In this document: one piece after another, positions 1-8,700 of the stretch
How the letters are laid out: each line of letters begins with the position of its first letter
Position numbering within the stretch: position 1 is the stretch's first letter
From: Paludisphaera soli
GTDB lineage: Bacteria; Planctomycetota; Planctomycetia; Isosphaerales; Isosphaeraceae
Assembly: GCF_011064595.1 (NCBI RefSeq)
Contig: NZ_JAALJI010000033.1
Location: forward strand, 1-64,000
DNA: 64,000 bases
Direction of reading: 5' to 3'
The notes under the pieces: generated by a model
Told to the model about the DNA's origin: nothing
Seen by the model: only the letters and a program-made list of their open reading frames with translations
Databases searched by the model: none
Position numbers and translations under genes: made by a program

Positions 1-155
1 CTGATGCTCATGCAATCCCGGAAAGTGCAGACGCAAGCGCAAGCATAATTTTAAGTATCACACAACCCCTGTGATTTCCGGCTATTGCGGCCCCGCGGCA
101 GCTTGTTAAACTGGGCAATCTCGCGATCGGTCCCCGCTACCTTGACGAGGCACCC
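1..155. other. Leading intergenic sequence, no gene seen
   Basis: No open frame here has recognisable protein features on either strand. The stretch directly precedes a possible ATG at 156 of the next gene. I see no convincing promoter or hairpin. Confidence 0.5.
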
Positions 156-246
156 ATGGCCCGAATGAAGACGGCAGCCCCCAAGCACGTCGAGCCCGAG
201 GAGGAGAGCCAAGACCTCGAGGAGCAGGACGACGAGCCGGAGGCCG

Positions 247-612
247 GTGGGCAAGGCCATCTCCAAGGCCGCCGCCGTTAGAGATGCCCTGGAGCAGGGC
301 GAAGAATCGCCCGACGACGGCGTCGCCTACATCAAGAAGATCCACGGGATCGAGATCAGCAAGCAGATGTTCTCGTCGTACAAGACCAAAGAAAAGACGA
401 GACAGTCGGAGAATCAGCAGCCCGCCGCACCCAAGGGCAAGCCTGGCCGAAAGCCGAACGGCGAAACCGCGCCGGAACCCCGGCCCGCTCCTGCCGCACG
501 ACCGGCCGCCAATGGCGAGCCCGACCTGATCGAGGCGATGGAGGCCATGCAGCCGCTGGTCGCCAGCCTCGGGGCCGACAAGGTGAAGCGGATTGTCGAC
601 CTTCTGGGCTAA
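247..612 (+). CDS. Small basic conserved-type hypothetical protein, possibly with a frameshifted acidic N-terminus
   Basis: The product is 121 aa if the GTG at 247 is used. It begins with an Ala/Lys-rich stretch (GKAISKAAAVRDAL), has a central segment ending in KQMFSSYKTK, then a Pro/Ala-rich linker and a short C-terminal helix (LGADKVKRIVDLL). The style suggests a small nucleoid or DNA-associated protein, but I do not recognise a family. An ATG at 156 opens a different frame encoding a very acidic stretch (EEESQDLEEQDDEPEAGG) that would run straight into GKAISK if one G of the GGG near 247-250 were removed. The true gene may therefore be 156-612 with a one-base insertion. A GGAGG lies a few bases before the GTG, so a real start at 247 is also possible. 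Function is unknown. Confidence 0.5.
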   Translation: MGKAISKAAAVRDALEQGEESPDDGVAYIKKIHGIEISKQMFSSYKTKEKTRQSENQQPAAPKGKPGRKPNGETAPEPRPAPAARPAANGEPDLIEAMEAMQPLVASLGADKVKRIVDLLG

Positions 613-724
613 CCTGACGCTGCAGCGGACCCGGCCGCCGTCCCGCTTTTCGGTAAACTCAAAGGCCGCTCGGGCGGGGTTGCCCGCTGAGCTTTTTCGT
701 ACGGCGGCGGAGGATGGCGCGGTC

Positions 725-1417
725 ATGAGCGCGTTCCAGAACAACTTCCAACCCGACCCGGAATCGGACGGCTCGCGGCGACTGTGGCGGACCGCCAAGC
801 CGCTGCTCCGGGACGCGGTGGTCGCCTTCGCCCCGCCGTACCCCGAGTACCCGGAGCTGGAGGACGACAGGGCCTTCGGTTCGACGAACGACCCGAGCTC
901 CCCGTCCGCCCGCGAGGCGAGCTCTGAGGTTGAGGTCGCGATGTACGCCGACAGCGGAAACGGGTTCGGCAGCTTCCAGGAGCGGGCGTGGGAGTTCATC
1001 CTCGCGAACGCCGTCGCGATCGAGGTCGCCCTGCGCCGCAAGCTGTTCGCCTGGCACACGAAGTCGTTGGCGCAGTTCCGCGACGAGGACCTGCCGAACG
1101 ACGAGTCGTTGCAGGAGTACTGGAAGGGGATCGAGCGGCAGGTGCCGGTGGAGGAGCCATCGGCGATCGACCACTTGTTCAAGCTGGTCGGCATCGGTCT
1201 GGCCGACAGCGGGCTGGACGAGACCGGATTCAGCTCGTTCGAATTCCAGACCGGCTGGGACCGGGACCACGGCCTCGGCGTGCTGATGCATAGGGATCGT
1301 GTGCTGGCGGCCGGGGGGATGACCGAAATGATCTGCGGTCCCGAGGTCGTGGAGGGTGCCCGGGTCGTGCAGGCCTACGATTTGGACGACGGCGACTTCT
1401 CGCTCCTGAGCCCGTAG
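725..1417 (+). CDS. DUF6985-like domain protein (possible immunity-type protein)
   Basis: The product is 230 aa from the ATG at 725. The frame is open back to 593, but that extension has no protein-like features. The C-terminal half resembles the DUF6985 family: a helical region (residues about 80-140) followed by FSSFEFQTGWDRDHGLGVLM, where the W-(D/E)-x-(D/E)-HGLG motif before a final beta strand is the recognisable mark. The protein is cytoplasmic, with no signal peptide or membrane segment. The family has no settled biochemical role. It is common as lone accessory genes in planctomycetes, and small families of this kind are often candidate immunity proteins. Its neighbours (HEAT, SMI1/KNR4) fit that setting. 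The family call comes from motif memory and was not searched. Confidence 0.55.
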   Translation: MSAFQNNFQPDPESDGSRRLWRTAKPLLRDAVVAFAPPYPEYPELEDDRAFGSTNDPSSPSAREASSEVEVAMYADSGNGFGSFQERAWEFILANAVAIEVALRRKLFAWHTKSLAQFRDEDLPNDESLQEYWKGIERQVPVEEPSAIDHLFKLVGIGLADSGLDETGFSSFEFQTGWDRDHGLGVLMHRDRVLAAGGMTEMICGPEVVEGARVVQAYDLDDGDFSLLSP

Positions 1418-1486
1418 CGGGGTGGCTCGACCCTGGCCTCGGCACCCGACGCCGATCAGACCAATTAATTCCGGTTGAGACGCTCG

Positions 1487-2074
1487 ATGGAAGCAGCCGA
1501 CCTCTTGGCCAAGCTCGACGCGATACGCTTCTTCGAAGGTTACACGCCCGAGGCCGAGCGGGAGGCCCGCGACAAGGCCCTCAAGCAGTTTGAGGAGGGG
1601 ATGGCGGGCGAGTCCCGGAAGTTTTTCGAGCGGTTCCCCGGATTCGCGATGAGGTTCCTCCGGGTCGACATGGAGCTGGACGGGGCCGAGGACTTGGAGC
1701 TCGTCCTCGACCAATTCGCGGCCGAGACGTTCGGGATGTTCCACCCCACCGACGTCGCCGCGGTCTGCGACCCGGACGAGGGCGTGATCCGGCTGGAGTT
1801 CCGCGTCGACGGGGTGCCGTACAAGGCGGAGGCGGAGCACGACACCTGGGTGCCCAACGAGGTCACGGAGGTCATCGAGAAGGCATTCAAGAAGCACTGC
1901 AACAAGCTCGAGTTCCACCCGGTCCACTTCCCGGAGCACACCCAGGAGGCCGTCATGACCATCTGCACCGCCCGGGCGTTCAAGGCGGCGGTGAAGGCCG
2001 GGCTCTTCCCCTCGGATTACCAGCAGGGGAACGACCCGGCGGCGTACGGCGAGGCCGCCTCCCAGGAGTCGTGA
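1487..2074 (+). CDS. Hypothetical acidic protein
   Basis: The product is 195 aa from the ATG at 1487. A TTG at 1475 would add four residues. It is predicted soluble, acidic and alpha/beta. It opens with a helix (AADLLAKLDAIRFFEGY), followed by charged helices and a beta-rich middle part (GVIRLEFRVDGVPYKAEA). There are no catalytic signatures, signal peptide or membrane segments. I do not recognise the family. It lies 70 bp after the DUF6985-like gene in the same direction and shares that gene's codon usage, so the two may be co-transcribed. Confidence 0.6.
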   Translation: MEAADLLAKLDAIRFFEGYTPEAEREARDKALKQFEEGMAGESRKFFERFPGFAMRFLRVDMELDGAEDLELVLDQFAAETFGMFHPTDVAAVCDPDEGVIRLEFRVDGVPYKAEAEHDTWVPNEVTEVIEKAFKKHCNKLEFHPVHFPEHTQEAVMTICTARAFKAAVKAGLFPSDYQQGNDPAAYGEAASQES

Positions 2075-2141
2075 CCTGCCACGACTCGCTCGGAGAGGCC
2101 GTCCGTGCCGGACCGAAATATGGCGGGGACAGGAGGCCGCA

Positions 2142-2769
2142 GTGGAGCAGAATATGGAGGTCGGGCTCTCCCGCTGGCTGGCGCTCATCGAGGGCCCGAG
2201 GGCCGCGAGGGGCGTACTTGCGCCGTCGAGGAGATGCAGGCCGTCGGCACGGATACGGTCCTCCCGCTCCTCGCGGTCAAGCTCGCCGACCCCGACATGG
2301 AGGTCCGCTGCCGGGCCATCCTGGCGCTCCTGTTCGCGGACGCCGGGCGGGCGATCGACCTGGTGCTGCCGATGCTCCACGACCCGGAGGTCACCGTCCG
2401 ATGGCAGGCGTGCGGTTGCCTGCACGACTTCGGCGACGAGCGAGCGGTCGGCCCGTTGGTCGCCGTTCTGGCGGACGACCCCGACCCGCAGGTGCGCGGC
2501 ACCGCGGCGTACACGCTGGGGGCGGCGGCAGCCCGGCCGCGATCCCGGCCCTGCTCGAGGCGATGGACTCCGACCACGAGCCGGACGACCTCGGGCACTC
2601 GGCCAGTTCGTGCGCGGCCACGGCCCTCGACGATATCCTTGGCACCGACGAGACACGCATCCGGGGGGCCGATGCGTTGTGTCAAATGCGATCGGGCGAG
2701 CCGGACATGGGCCGGCTGCGGCGTCTGGCGACGGGGCTGTTTCAGCAGTGGTCAGACGGCCGGCCCTGA
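2142..2769 (+). pseudogene. HEAT-repeat protein gene with two frameshifts
   Basis: The protein signal runs through three frames. The start is MEQNMEVGLSRWLALIEGP from the ATG at 2142. The body continues in another frame from about 2215 (VEEMQAVGTDTVLPLL, then repeats such as DPEVTVRWQACGCLHDFGD and DPDPQVRGTAAYTLG). The end is in a third frame from about 2525 (AAIPALLEAMDSDHEPDD to the stop at 2769). Each junction fits loss of one base. The helical repeats with D-P-(D/E)-x-x-V-R are classic HEAT/PBS-lyase-type repeats used for protein-protein contacts. As sequenced, no full product can be made without two frameshifts. Sequencing error is the alternative. Confidence 0.65.
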
Positions 2770-3002
2770 CCGGGCTCTGCACCTGACCCGGGCCGCACCC
2801 GGACATCGAAGGAGATCAGCGAGGACTCTCGAGGTATGACCCCGCCGTCGTGGGTGTCGACGTTCACGCAGGGCTTGCCCTCGACCTCGGCGATCATCGC
2901 CTGGACGGCCTTACGATCCTCCGGGTTCTCGAAATCCATCGGCGTGGCCTCTGTCCGACGAACGGGGCGGGATGCGAGGTGACAGACCCACCGCTCGCGC
3001 AA
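2770..3002 (-). other. Possible coding remnant, family unknown
   Basis: A minus-strand open frame (ATG at 3002, running past 2770 to 2742) encodes a protein-like stretch around MDFENPEDRKAVQAMIAE and GKPCVNVDTHDGG, with plausible helix and turn composition. It then degenerates into a Pro/Arg/Gly-rich tail overlapping the HEAT pseudogene. I cannot assign it. It may be a fragment left by a rearrangement, or chance. Confidence 0.2.
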
Positions 3003-3017
3003 GCGTTGTTTGGGCGT

Positions 3018-3293
3018 TCACCTTGGCTCGACGGGCTCTGGTGGAGAACCTTCCGGCACGGCGCCACGGGTTGGTCGCTTAATGCCGTGTCGTCCTCGCC
3101 AATATCGGACCGTGCTCGGAGAGACTCGCACACGCTCGGCGATCTTGCGATCTGAGAGGCCCTCCGACACCCAGGCGACGATAGATTCCCGTTGGCCATC
3201 GAGATACATGGGAGCTTCCTCCAGTCCCGGTGGGCAGGACCACCGCACCAGACCTTCAACCTCGTCATAGTTCAGACCAGTTACCATCGGCAT
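3018..3293 (-). CDS. Small helix-turn-helix protein
   Basis: The product is 91 aa from the ATG at 3293. An internal ATG near 3211 could also serve. Residues about 35-70 form a helix-turn-helix: a first helix around ESIVAWVSEGLS, then DRKIAERVRVSPSTVRYWRG, in the style of homeodomain-like or recombinase-type HTH segments that precede endonuclease or transposase domains. The C-terminus is short, Pro/Glu-rich and probably disordered. The start lies inside the end of the SMI1/KNR4 reading frame (29-bp overlap). It is probably a DNA-binding protein. It may instead be the N-terminal piece of a longer HTH-nuclease protein. Confidence 0.5.
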   Translation of the reverse strand: MPMVTGLNYDEVEGLVRWSCPPGLEEAPMYLDGQRESIVAWVSEGLSDRKIAERVRVSPSTVRYWRGRHGIKRPTRGAVPEGSPPEPVEPR

Positions 3294-3872
3294 ACTTGAA
3301 TCGGCCGTTCTCGTATCCATCCGCGATCGACCGAAGGAACACGCGGAGGCTCGGCGCGAGGACGACGACGTAGTTGGGCTGGTCATTGATCGCCACGATC
3401 TGCCCAACGACGCCCCCTTCAAGTGGTCGTAGGTCGATGGCGATGCTGGTCGGATTCTCCGAGCTGACCAGTTGGATGTAGTCGCCGTGGAAGCGCGCGG
3501 GGCCGATGCACTCGTATATCTCGTCCGCATTCTCCTCGGCCATGCCGCGATACCGCAGCGTGTGCTCGACGATCTGCTCGACGCCGAGCAACCAGCCCCA
3601 ACCCGAGAACTGGACAGGATCGGGGCCGAAGCGGACATCGGGACGATCGGGTCGCCGGGGAACCAGCAGAAGTCGGCCGCACCTTCGGGTTCCTGGCCGT
3701 CGATGCACCTCAAGAACTCGATGAGGTCGCTATCAAAGGCGACACCCAGCTTCACCTGAGCTTGCCGGATGGCTTCTTCTTGTGCCGGGCCGTTAAACCT
3801 CGGATTAGGCGGTAAATCAAGCTTCGCCAGCGCCGCGACAAGATCGCGGGCGATTATCTGCATGTTTTCCAT
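3265..3872 (-). pseudogene. SMI1/KNR4-family (SUKH-type) protein gene with a frameshift
   Basis: The N-terminal part starts at the ATG at 3872 and reads through AQVKLGVAFDSDLIEFLRC and GQEPEGAADFCWFPGD. The frame then degrades, and the continuation is found one frame over from about 3630 (GWGWLLGVEQIVEHTLRYRG, then a beta-rich end finishing GNWSEL). The pattern of an amphipathic helix, LPxxLxxFLxxxDG-like motif, and Trp- and Gly-rich beta strands is that of the SMI1/KNR4 (SUKH) family, which includes many immunity proteins of contact-dependent toxin systems. The frameshift lies around 3615-3650. Without it the protein would be about 200 aa. No toxin gene is adjacent. Confidence 0.6.
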
Positions 3873-3917
3873 CTAATTAACTTTCAATCGAATTCAGGAT
3901 CGTCGATCACACCCGCG

Positions 3918-4304
3918 TCAGGCGAACTCCTCATCCAGCGGGTGCGTGAAGCAAAAGCAGACGCCGTAGGGGACTTCGGCGAAGAAGACGCGGAATGGCT
4001 TGCCATCGCATTTCTGCTCGTCGATGATCCCCGGCCCGATCCCCTTGGCTTCGTATTCACGATGCAGGGTATCCACATCACCGACGGAGAACCAACAGCT
4101 CGCCTGCTCGGGGTCTTGGCCGTTGACCGCCAGGCCGATCTCCACGTCGTCCCGCTTCAGCCGGACTGTCGTCTTGTCCTTGGAAATGGGCGAGAAACCG
4201 AGGCACTGCGTGTAGTAGCCGACGGCGGGGCCTATCTCACGGACGGGGATGGCGTTCGTGTCGGTGTCGCCGATCGGGCCGGTCGCCTTGAAGAACACTG
4301 GCAT
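3918..4304 (-). CDS. VOC-family (glyoxalase/bleomycin-resistance-like) protein
   Basis: The product is 128 aa from the ATG at 4304 (MPVFFKATGPIGD). It has the VOC fold signature: a beta-alpha-beta unit opening with IPVREIGPAVGYYTQCLGFS, an RLKRDDVEIGLA strand pair, a CWFSVGDVDTLHREYEAKG unit, and a closing strand with FRVFFAEVPYGVCFCF. One domain, cytoplasmic. Such proteins bind metal and act as glyoxalases, dioxygenases or drug-binding resistance proteins, and the substrate cannot be told. The stop is followed 45 bp later by the SMI1 pseudogene. It starts 12 bp after the GNAT stop, so it is likely co-transcribed with that gene. Confidence 0.75.
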   Translation of the reverse strand: MPVFFKATGPIGDTDTNAIPVREIGPAVGYYTQCLGFSPISKDKTTVRLKRDDVEIGLAVNGQDPEQASCWFSVGDVDTLHREYEAKGIGPGIIDEQKCDGKPFRVFFAEVPYGVCFCFTHPLDEEFA

Positions 4305-4315
4305 CGAGTATCTCC

Positions 4316-5071
4316 TCAATCGGGCTTGAGCACGCCGGACAGGAATCGGGCGCAGGGCAGCATCCCCGCCTTCTGCAGCGTCGCGCGGGACGCCGAGTTC
4401 GTCACGTTGCAGCGGGCCGCCGGGACCTTGCCCATCTCGTAGGCCAGGCGTTTCAGCTCCTGGATCAGGTAGCTGCCGTACCCGCGCCCTCGGAGCGGCC
4501 CGGCCGTCGCCATGTAGATGTCGCCGTACGGCACGTTGTAGTGAAAGAGCAGCCCGCCGGTCGCGGCGACGACGCCGTCTACCTGAAGGAGATTGTGAGA
4601 GTCGGCATCCAAGCCCTGGCTCGTGATCCGTTCCTTGTCCGCCTCGGTGACTTCCCTGAAAACGGCCCCGGGGATGGAAAGGCTCGTCGTGATCGCGTCG
4701 TAGAACAAGATGACGTTCGACTCAATCCTCTCGGCGCAGTCATAGAGCATGAGCGTCAGGAGGAGGTCGTTCGTTTGAGCCTCGATCAGCGTGGCCCCGC
4801 TGACCTCCACGAACCGGCGGAACAGAAAGAGCGCCCGGCCCCGATGGGCTGGCAGGACGTAGAACTCCATCACCGTTTCCCTCGGCTGGTCCCTGATGGC
4901 CCCAACGAGCCCATAGCCGACGATGCGGCCGTCCAGCCGCAGCAGGTAGGAGTCGGTCCAGCCCCGGGCGTGCCAGGAGTCGCGGACGATCTGGCAGTCC
5001 ATCTCCTCCCGGTAGAGCTCTCGCATGGCCAGCGTCGCTTCGTGAGGTACTGGCGAGACGTCGATCGTCAC
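4316..5071 (-). CDS. GNAT-family N-acetyltransferase
   Basis: The product is 251 aa, using the GTG at 5071 (VTIDVSPVPHEAT), which has an AAAGGA ribosome-binding site about 9 bases upstream. The frame is open further upstream, but that extension runs through the palindromic repeat at 5232-5307 and is not protein-like. The C-terminal GNAT domain has the acetyl-CoA loop PLRGRGYGSYLIQELKR (motif A) and NSASRATLQKAGM (motif B). The N-terminal half looks like a second, degenerate GNAT lobe (VMEFYVLPAHRGRALFLFRR). The acceptor is unknown. It is probably co-transcribed with the VOC gene. Confidence 0.75.
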   Translation of the reverse strand: MTIDVSPVPHEATLAMRELYREEMDCQIVRDSWHARGWTDSYLLRLDGRIVGYGLVGAIRDQPRETVMEFYVLPAHRGRALFLFRRFVEVSGATLIEAQTNDLLLTLMLYDCAERIESNVILFYDAITTSLSIPGAVFREVTEADKERITSQGLDADSHNLLQVDGVVAATGGLLFHYNVPYGDIYMATAGPLRGRGYGSYLIQELKRLAYEMGKVPAARCNVTNSASRATLQKAGMLPCARFLSGVLKPD

Positions 5072-5231
5072 GGGAGGTCCTTTCTCGGTCGGCACGGCCT
5101 CCTGTTCGTCTGGACACTTGTACGGAAGATAACGGTCCTGTGCTAAGGGGGCAAGGCTGGATCGGTGGGATTCGCTGATTCGAATCGGGCGTCCCCCTCC
5201 GGGGCCGAGCTCTGCTCGGGTCCCGTCGCTG

Positions 5232-5307
5232 TGACCTGCCCCCGGGAAAGTGGACCATCGCATTCGAGAATTCGAATGCGATGGTCCACTTTCCCGGGTC
5301 CACGTCA
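5232..5307. repeat. 76-bp palindromic MITE-like repeat related to IS3 ends
   Basis: Positions 5241-5267 and 5272-5298 are perfect 27-bp inverted arms around a 4-bp centre. The outer ends read TGACCTGCCCC and ACGTCA. The arms match the right terminal sequence of the IS3-family element at 20148-21376 (its end at about 21325-21376 reads TTCTCGAATGCGATG...CCACTTTCCCGGG...CACGTCA). It therefore looks like two copies of one IS end joined back to back with no transposase between them, as in a miniature inverted-repeat element. It lies between the GNAT gene and the 3' end of the thioesterase gene and could also form a strong bidirectional hairpin. Confidence 0.8.
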
Positions 5308-5315
5308 AAGGCTCG

Positions 5316-5756
5316 TTATCCCATGTATGAGGGAGGAGGCGAGAACGAGCGGAGGGCGTCACGCAATTCCGACGGGATGGGGATCGGCGTCATTCGGTCG
5401 CCTTCGCGGAGCATGCAGGCGATCTGCTGCTCTCCGCGGGCCACTAGCTTCTCCCGGCCACTGTCGGTCCGGAAGTACTCGAAGCTCATCGTCAGACGAT
5501 TTTGCGCCAGCGACTCGAGCGTCATTCGGATAGAGACTTCGTCCAGGGCTCGCAGCTCTTCCAAGTAATCGCAAACGACGCGGACTGTGACGAAGGCGAG
5601 GCCGCGACTCATCTGAGCAAGGGTCCCGGGCGCGTGGTCGCGTAGGAACAGCTCGCGACACCGCCCCTGCCATCGTAGATGGTTCACGAAGTAGACATTC
5701 CCGACCAGGTTCGTCTCTTCGAATCCCACGATGTGACGATACTCATACGCGCGCAT
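5316..5756 (-). CDS. Enediyne-type hotdog acyl thioesterase (E10/TEBC family)
   Basis: The product is 146 aa from the ATG at 5756, overlapping the end of the PKS gene by 14 bp. The 4-hydroxybenzoyl-CoA-thioesterase-like hotdog fold opens with RHIVGFEETNLVGNVYFVN followed by HLRWQGRCRE, the signature of the stand-alone thioesterases of enediyne loci (SgcE10, CalE7, DynE7). These enzymes release the polyene chain from the ACP of the iterative PKS. In that family the Asn/Tyr region and an Arg of the conserved loop act in place of the acidic residue of other hotdog enzymes. Length matches the family (about 145-155 aa). It is the last gene of the cassette. Confidence is high on motif plus position. 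Confidence 0.9.
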   Translation of the reverse strand: MRAYEYRHIVGFEETNLVGNVYFVNHLRWQGRCRELFLRDHAPGTLAQMSRGLAFVTVRVVCDYLEELRALDEVSIRMTLESLAQNRLTMSFEYFRTDSGREKLVARGEQQIACMLREGDRMTPIPIPSELRDALRSFSPPPSYMG

Positions 5757-8700
5757 CGTCCTCCCTCGTCAGCAGCCCTACGACCCAGGGACCGCCCGCC
5801 TCCCGGTTGGGGAGGGCGAATGTGGCGATCGCCAGAGCGCCTGAGCCGAGCACCACGACGCGATCCGGGCTCGTGGTCCTCAGCACGAGTGGGGCCGCTG
5901 GGGGGGACCCGGCCTTGGTCAAGCATTCGCCGGCGACCCACGAGCGGGTCGCCGCCAAATCTACGGCCTCGCCGGTCTCGCGGGCGACCAGCCGCGAAAG
6001 CTCCCAGCGATCGTGTCCCAGGAGGTCACGCCAGAGCGAGGTCGGCCTCGACGTGCATGCTTCCAGGTCGCAAGCGACGACGCCCAGGCCCGTCGTCGCG
6101 ATCGTCAGGCCCTGGGAGTGGGCCGTCGAGACGCCCCTTCCGCCGAGGCCGGCGACATCGGGTTTGCCGTCCAGCCGTCTCGTGATGGACGCGGACGACC
6201 CGATCAAGGATCGGAACGACCGGTCGCTTTGCGCGCGGCGATCGGGACCGCCCCCCCGGCCGATCTCCACTGCAATGCGGGAACCGGGGAACAACGTCCG
6301 CATCCGACGCTCGAGGTAGGGGCCCAGCAAGGGTGCGGGCCAGTGAGCCTGGGGCTCGCCCCGCTCGATGACGCGCAGTCGGAGCCCTTCCCATCGCTCG
6401 AGAAGGAGACCGCTATCGTCACTCATGTCCACGTCATAGATGAGCAGGTCGCCCTCGTCCACTCGCTCCCGAGCGCTCACGAAGCAGGGACCTTGGAGCG
6501 GCTTCGCGCCAGGAACGAGCCGATCGACCCCGACTGGCAGCAGGGTGGCCTGGGGGATGCAGCATTGGATCGCGTGGATCGCGGCGTCGCGCACGGCGGG
6601 GTCGCCCAACATCCGCCCGGGAGGAAGGTATCGGCCGAACCACTCGGTAGGCTGGGCTTCGGCGATCTCGGCGGTGCAGGCCGTCGACCGGAGGCGTCGA
6701 TAACGCTTGACGCGTCGGAACCGCCCGGACTGGAACAGGAGGTTGCCATACAGCTCGGTTTCGGGATCGATCGGGACGGAGAGCGAGTCGTCGACCTGGT
6801 CGAGCGCCCCCGCCTCGCTTGCGGAGAACCCTGAACCTGCGTCTCCGAATCGGCAAGTCCCCCTGAAATGATCGAACTGGAAGGCCGTCGCGGCGCAGCG
6901 GAGGACCACGTCGACCCGGCCGGGGCCGCTGACCAGGGCCGAGACGCGGATGTCGGTCGATTGACCAAGGGGGAGCACAATGGGGCGGTCGAAGCGTACA
7001 TCCTCGAAGACCGGGAGCTCGGAGGTCCCGAGAACGGCCGTCGCGGCCTGGGCCATGGCCTCCAGGCCCATCGCCGCGGGAAAGAGACGCTCGCCGCGGA
7101 AAACGTGATCGTCAAGGTACGGATCGGTCTCGACCGAGATCGTCGCATCCGCCACCAGCTCGATTCCGGGGTAGCTGACCCGCGGATGTTCGAGAAACCT
7201 CATCAAGGGGAGGTCGTCCCCCTCGAGGGCCAGGATCGGCTGGGTCCCGAACCGTCCCGCCACCACGAGCGCGACCGCCGGCTGAGGCGACGAGACCAGG
7301 CGGAGGAAAAGCCCCACCCCCGCATCGGGCGGAATGGCCGTGATCCCCCGCCTCGCCATCGCATCGATCCCTCCCAGCCGGTCGCCCATCCCGACCCCCG
7401 ACCAGACCGACCATTCCAAGGCGAGGCAGCGACAGGCGGGATGCTGCGCCTGGAACCGCTCGGTCCATCGCGCCAGCCATTCGTTGGCGACGGCGTAATC
7501 GGCCTCCCCGGGCATCCCTGTCTTGGCGATGAGGGAGCCGAAGGTGACGAGGAGCTTGAGACGACTTCCCGGGACGGTCGCCAGGACGTTACGCAGACCA
7601 TGGACCTTGGGGGCGAGGGTCCTCAAGAACGACGCTTCGTCCAACGATGCGAGCAGTCGAGGTACGTTGACCCCGGCACCATGCACGACCGCGGTTATCG
7701 GTCCCAGGGTCGACTCTATCTCGCGCACTGCCGATCGGACGGCATTGGCGTCGGTGACGTCAGCCGCGACGTAATGGAACGCGACCCCCGCGGCAGACAT
7801 CCGCTCCAGGTTGGCCGCGAGGTCCCGGTCGGCCAAGGGGAGCGAACGCCCCAGCAAGGCGAGCCGGGCACCCGTCTCCCGAGCGAGCGCAAGTCCGCAC
7901 TCCGCGGCGATCCCCTTGCCCCCGCCTGTCACGAGTATGATGTCGGAGGGGCCCAGGGGACGATGAGGGTTCCCACCGTCGGCGTCCCAGGGCAGTACAC
8001 GCAAGGTAGGCTGGAACCGACGCCCGGCCGGGTCATAGTGGACTTCGGTGAAGCCGGGGGTGGACGCGGCCTCGGCCTCGGCGACCACCCATTGCACCGC
8101 CAGGGGATGTCCATCCGGCACGTCCACGACGCAGACCGCCAGTCGCGGGATCTCCTGCTGGACGGTCCGGGCGAAGGACGAGGCCCCGCCGTGATGCTGG
8201 ACCAGGATGAATCGGCCGACTTCCGGATCCGAGAGTACGGTGCGAGCTGCGTGCAGCAGGAGTCCGACATGGCGCTCGTCGGGCTCCGGAGGGAGGCAGG
8301 CCACCACTCCGCATCCGGCGTGCGCCTGGGACAAGGCCTCGCGGACGTCCTCCGCGAACGCCTCGCGGGCTGGTGATGCGCTGCTGCGCCATGAGCCCGA
8401 CGCTTCGTCCGGACGCCCCCGGGGCCGTGGTCGTTCGACCAGGACCGAGGTGAAAGCCCGGAACCAGGGGGCGACGCCCTGATAGGTCAAAGCCGACGAC
8501 GCGCCCCGGCCGCTGGCACGCGCGAGGACCAATTCCTCCAAGGCGGCCGCAACCTCCGCGATCGTCGCGTCGGCGAACGCGGTGGGATCGACGGGCGGCG
8601 CGGCGCCCGCGCCGCTGGCGATCTCAGCCACGAGCTGTGCGATCGTGATCGAGTTCATGTGAAGGTCCCCGAGCAGTCGGCTTCCGTCGTGCACCGACCA

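Noticed and set aside
659-2806. 715-codon minus-strand open frame over the first 3 kb
   Set aside because: It covers the DUF6985 and HEAT genes in antisense and shows no motif. GC-rich codon use creates long stop-free antisense frames.
5072-5362. N-terminal extension of the GNAT gene frame
   Set aside because: The extra residues are encoded by the palindromic repeat at 5232-5307 and intergenic DNA. The GTG at 5071 has a ribosome-binding site and matches the domain start.
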